Assembly (NCBI GenBank): GCA_041751095.1
Contig: JBGSYC010000097.1
Location: 1 to 64,000, forward strand
DNA length: 64,000 bases
Reading direction: 5' to 3'
Source: JADCRZ01 sp041751095
GTDB lineage: Bacteria > Bacteroidota > Bacteroidia > Chitinophagales > Chitinophagaceae
A model generated the notes under the pieces. The model did not search any database, was not told the origin of the DNA, and saw only the letters and a list, made by a program, of their open reading frames with translations. Position 1 is the first letter of the stretch; each line of letters opens with the position of its first letter. This document shows positions 61,163 to 64,000 of this stretch, piece after piece. The translations under genes were made by a program, and so were the position numbers.

Positions 61163-62788
61163 TCAATACATATCTTCTCTCATTTGCTTCACCCTTGAAT
61201 CAGCAAGGTATTCGTCAAAAGTCATCAGCCGGTCGATTATCCCTTTTGGCGTAAGTTCGATAACACGGTTTGCAACTGTTTGCATGAATGTATGATCGTG
61301 GGAGGTAAGCATTACAATACCCTTGAAATTGATCATACTTTCGTTGAACGACTGAATGCTTTCGAGATCAAGATGATTGGTGGGTTCGTTGAGGATAACG
61401 CAATTGGGGTTTTGCAGCATCATCCTGCTTATCATACATCTTACCTTTTCACCCCCGCTCAGCACGCCAACCCGCTTTAGGGTTTCATCACCGCTAAACA
61501 GCATTTTTCCCAAAAAGCCACGGAGGAAGGGTTCATCCACATCCGTTACTGTCGGTGGCACGTATTGCCGTAACCAGTCCATCAGGTTTATATTCGGATC
61601 GGGAAAGAATTCACTATTGTCATTCGGCAAATAAGCTTTCGTAATGGTTGTTCCCCATTCATATTTACCCTGGTCTGCTTTTGCCTCACCGTTGATAACT
61701 TCGAAAAAGGTGGTAAGGGCAAAATGATCTCTGGAGAAAAACGCGATCTTATCGCCTTTGTTAATAGAAAAGTTTACATCTTTAAACAGAATCCTTCCGT
61801 CAACCGCTTTTTGCAGCTTTTCAACATTTAATATCTGATTACCTGCTTCCCTGTCCTGTTTGAAGATTATGCCGGGATATTTCCGGTTTGATGGGCGGAT
61901 GTCCTCGATCACCAATTTTTCCAACGCTTTTTTACGGGCGGTGGCCTGCTTTGATTTGGAAGCGTTTGCGCTAAAACGGGCGATGAATTCAAGCAAGTCT
62001 TTTCTTTTATCCTCCGTTTTCTTATTCTTATCGGTCATCTGGCGGGCAGCAAGCTGGCTGCTTTCATACCAAAACGTATAGTTACCCGTATAGATTCGTA
62101 CTTTTTGCCTGTCTACATCAGCAACATGCGTACAAACTGCGTCGAGAAAGTGACGGTCGTGAGAAACTACGATCACAATATTTTCGAATCCTGCTAAAAA
62201 GTCCTCCAGCCAATTGATGGTTTCCACGTCGAGGTCATTGGTAGGCTCATCCAAAATGAGCACATCAGGATTTCCAAACAGGGCCTGGGCGAGCAGCACG
62301 CGTACTTTCATCGGTCCGTTCAGGTCTTTTAAAGGTGTCTGATGCAATTGTTCTTCCACACCAAGTTCACTTAGCAAAGTGGCAGCGTCACTTTCAGCTG
62401 TATAGCCGTCCATTTCGCCGAATTCGGATTCCAGTTCACCGGCCCGCATACCGTCTTCCTCGGTAAAATCAGCGAGGGCATAGATCGAATCCCTTTCTTT
62501 CATGACTTCCCATAACTTCCCATGGCCCATCATAACGGTATCAAGAACAGAAAATTCATCAAATTCGAAGTGGTTCTGACTTAAAACGGCCATGCGTTCT
62601 CCCGGGGTAATATCTACAGATCCCCTGTTTGGTTCAATTTCACCCGAGATGATCTTCAGCAGGGTGGATTTTCCGGCGCCATTTGCACCGATCACTCCGT
62701 AACAATTTCCTTTAGTGAAACTCAGGTTCACTTCATCAAATAATACACGTTTGCCAAATGACAGGGTAACGTTATTCACTGAAACCAT
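61163..62788 (-). CDS. ABC-F family ATPase (translation factor type)
   Basis: 541-aa soluble protein with two ABC domains. The first has Walker A GANGAGKST, signature-region LNGPMKVRVLLAQALFGNPDVLILDEPTNDLD; the second has Walker A-position FSRDHFALTTFF instead of GxxGxGKS and an intact LSGGEKVRCMISRMMLQNPNCVILNEPTNHLD. A linker of about 80 residues joins them (KTEDKRKDLLEFIARFSANASKSKQATARKKALEKL). Size and degenerate second P-loop fit the YbiT-like group that acts on the ribosome. The start MVSVNNVTLSFG is chosen over an ATG 39 bases upstream. Confidence 0.9.
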   Translation of the reverse strand: MVSVNNVTLSFGKRVLFDEVNLSFTKGNCYGVIGANGAGKSTLLKIISGEIEPNRGSVDITPGERMAVLSQNHFEFDEFSVLDTVMMGHGKLWEVMKERDSIYALADFTEEDGMRAGELESEFGEMDGYTAESDAATLLSELGVEEQLHQTPLKDLNGPMKVRVLLAQALFGNPDVLILDEPTNDLDVETINWLEDFLAGFENIVIVVSHDRHFLDAVCTHVADVDRQKVRIYTGNYTFWYESSQLAARQMTDKNKKTEDKRKDLLEFIARFSANASKSKQATARKKALEKLVIEDIRPSNRKYPGIIFKQDREAGNQILNVEKLQKAVDGRILFKDVNFSINKGDKIAFFSRDHFALTTFFEVINGEAKADQGKYEWGTTITKAYLPNDNSEFFPDPNINLMDWLRQYVPPTVTDVDEPFLRGFLGKMLFSGDETLKRVGVLSGGEKVRCMISRMMLQNPNCVILNEPTNHLDLESIQSFNESMINFKGIVMLTSHDHTFMQTVANRVIELTPKGIIDRLMTFDEYLADSRVKQMREDMY

Positions 62789-62899
62789 ACAACACCATTT
62801 TAGATTTTTACCGGTAAGATTGTACAACCTTACTGTTTGTTTTTTTGAAGCCGCAAAGGTAGGAAATTCGAACCTGAAAATTTAAGGTTAACAGTTTAC

Positions 62900-62907
62900 T
62901 ATTTTTG
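62900..62907 (+). promoter_or_regulatory. Predicted -7 promoter box upstream of the lipoprotein leader
   Basis: TATTTTTG matches TAnnTTTG perfectly. Predicted start near 62914 is just before the structured stretch, giving a leader of about 190 bases before the lipoprotein ATG at 63103. No clear -33 element is seen. Confidence 0.4.
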
Positions 62908-62914
62908 TATCAAC

Positions 62915-63030
62915 GAATTGCGGGGATTTGCCTCCGGAGACTACCTGCGAATAAGGCTGGCTCCGATGAGGCGACATATTACAATGTTCTTCTACAAACA
63001 GGTAGCCGTTGGGCTCCGGAAGGTTGCGAT
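62915..63030 (+). ncRNA. Candidate structured leader RNA with alternative pairings
   Basis: GCCTCCGGAG (62930-62939) can pair with CTCCG-AT-GAGGC (62961-62972, 10 bp, 2-base bulge) or with CTCCGGAAGG (63014-63023, one-base bulge). In the second fold CTACCTG (62941-62947) also pairs with CAGGTAG (62999-63005). The two folds exclude each other, as in switch RNAs. It matches no riboswitch class I know. It could instead be a dispersed palindromic element. Confidence 0.3.
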
Positions 63031-63102
63031 GATGATAATTCAATCCAAATAAGTTGCATTGTAAATAATATCGACATATTTTGTACGTCTAAATTGCTCA
63101 TT

Positions 63103-63921
63103 ATGAAAATCAGCGTGCATATCCATCTCGTTGTGGCTGTACTTCTAATGTCATCGCTTTCCTGTACCAGGGAAAAATGTATAGATGAAAACCCCCAACA
63201 CCCCTCGAAGGGTAATTTAATCAGGATACAGCAGGGCACTGGCGCCAATACAAAGAATGATACTGTTAAACTGATTACTTATGATCATCTGCATCGCATA
63301 TCCACCGTAGCAGACAGTATCCATAAGTATACTATGTTTGCGTATTATGATGTTTCCGGCCGTATTTCGGCGATAATCGAAAAATCTGGTTCTGCAGCCT
63401 CAGACTCAGCGCGTATGTATTACGACGGTGCCGGCTTGTTAACACGATATGATTTTACAAACGCAGGCCAAAAGAACAGGTATATCCTGGAATACCAAAA
63501 TGGTGTTGTAGCAAAGAAAACCTATTACTCAGATCATGGTTCAGGAGGGCCCTTGAATTTAAGCCGCTACTCTGTTTACCAGGTTACAGCCGGAAATATC
63601 ACTGGTATAAAGGAGTACAGCCAGGCAGACCAATTGATAAGTGAGACAAAGCTTACTTACGGCGCGGCGTTGAATCCCTTTAAAGATATCTCCTTATTCA
63701 ATTTTGCAAACAAGCTCGGAACAGCGGATATCATTAATTTTGAAACGTATTTTTCCAAAAATATACTTACCGGGTATCAGATTAACTCATTAGCTGCGGA
63801 AACGGTTATGATAGAGAATGTCTTTAACGGCATGCAAAAACCGGTTAAGATTGTCAGCAAAATTGACTTCCTGAACCATAAATTTGACTATATATTTACG
63901 CGTTATTTTTCTTATAATTAA
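63103..63921 (+). CDS. Lipoprotein with YD-repeat-like beta strands, function unknown
   Basis: 272-aa protein with a lipoprotein signal (MKISVHIHLVVAVLLMSSLSC, Cys21). The body is rich in short beta strands of the form YDVSGRISAIIEKSG, MYYDGAGLLTRYDF and YILEYQNGVVAKKTYYSD, recalling YD/RHS-like repeats seen in many Bacteroidota surface lipoproteins. The C-terminal third ends with KIDFLNHKFDYIFTRYFSYN. The ATG at 63103 is chosen because the signal peptide begins there. No partner genes are visible before the window ends. Confidence 0.8.
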   Translation: MKISVHIHLVVAVLLMSSLSCTREKCIDENPQHPSKGNLIRIQQGTGANTKNDTVKLITYDHLHRISTVADSIHKYTMFAYYDVSGRISAIIEKSGSAASDSARMYYDGAGLLTRYDFTNAGQKNRYILEYQNGVVAKKTYYSDHGSGGPLNLSRYSVYQVTAGNITGIKEYSQADQLISETKLTYGAALNPFKDISLFNFANKLGTADIINFETYFSKNILTGYQINSLAAETVMIENVFNGMQKPVKIVSKIDFLNHKFDYIFTRYFSYN

Positions 63922-64000
63922 TTGGAAAAGATTTATTCAGGCTTTACGTATACCCTGACAGACCTGGTAACGATCGCGAACCATCAGGTTCTTTCAAGGG

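Larger units (their letters stand above)
62789..63102. other. Divergent intergenic region with candidate structured RNA
   Basis: These 314 bases separate the ABC-F start from the lipoprotein start. A perfect -7 box lies at 62900-62907 and a strongly self-complementary stretch at 62930-63023. An in-frame extension of the lipoprotein frame back to 62905 exists but has unnatural composition, so it is treated as untranslated. Confidence 0.45.

Noticed and set aside
63014..63030. CTCCGGAAGG in the leader resembles the CCGGAAGG tip of signal recognition particle RNA
   Set aside because: The flanking conserved SRP bases (GTCAGG before, AAGCAG after) are missing and the pairing around it does not form the SRP helix.
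63922..64000. Possible gene fragment at the right edge
   Set aside because: Only 79 bases remain and none of the six frames gives a recognisable peptide.

Overview
The window looks like chromosomal DNA from a Bacteroidota member, most likely of the Chitinophagaceae type. Supporting signs are the short 285-aa primary sigma factor without region 1.1, families typical of the phylum (DUF3822 beside rsmD, DUF4249, DUF2027-Smr, DUF4142, FAS1, PorT-like and very large outer-membrane barrels), almost no Shine-Dalgarno sequences, and several TAnnTTTG -7 boxes. The lineage is inferred from gene families; no search was run.

Layout. 0-5 kb: start of gyrA (minus), a saccharopine dehydrogenase, a class III sirtuin and EVE-domain pair, a secreted FAS1 protein, and a VapBC-like toxin-antitoxin pair. 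5-10 kb: a membrane cytochrome b plus molybdenum oxidoreductase pair, a methyltransferase, a polysaccharide flippase with a HEAT-like partner. 10-15 kb: NDH-2, SerA, a serine hydrolase and Nnr. 15-23.5 kb: an NtrC/NtrB-type two-component pair divergent from an efflux locus (adaptor, two ABC ATPases, TolC) that has no permease in view. Between adaptor and first ATPase sits an opposite-strand S23-family four-helix-bundle gene bracketed by inverted arrays of a 7-bp repeat, the most unusual structure here. 23.6-29 kb: tRNA-Gly(CCC), an unknown gene with a possible sigma-54 promoter, DUF4142, MscS, PAP2, a protein-glutaminase-like protein and a ChbG-type deacetylase. 29.4-29.9 kb is a decayed mobile-element island. 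31-34.5 kb: two secreted glycoside hydrolases.

34.5-44.4 kb: Smr protein, amino-acid permease and polyprenyl synthase, then a tightly packed six-gene minus-strand operon (DUF3822, rsmD, bioD, 5-FTHF cyclo-ligase, lpxK, rnr). 44.6-50 kb: MATE exporter, TPR protein, folB, trxB, DUF4249 lipoprotein and the primary sigma factor. 50.7-52.4 kb: a BlaI/BlaR1-like pair with a clear double operator around its promoter. 52.4-64 kb: purM, ribF, holA, a coiled-coil membrane protein, a 1167-aa outer-membrane protein, an ABC-F ATPase, and a lipoprotein gene with a candidate structured leader RNA.

Most of the window is housekeeping. The accessory signals are the heptamer-flanked S23 element, the VapBC pair, two pseudogene relics, the BlaI operator and the structured leader. 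Several proteins carry changes in catalytic motifs (RsmD GPPY, PAP2 PSGY, sirtuin without zinc cysteines).
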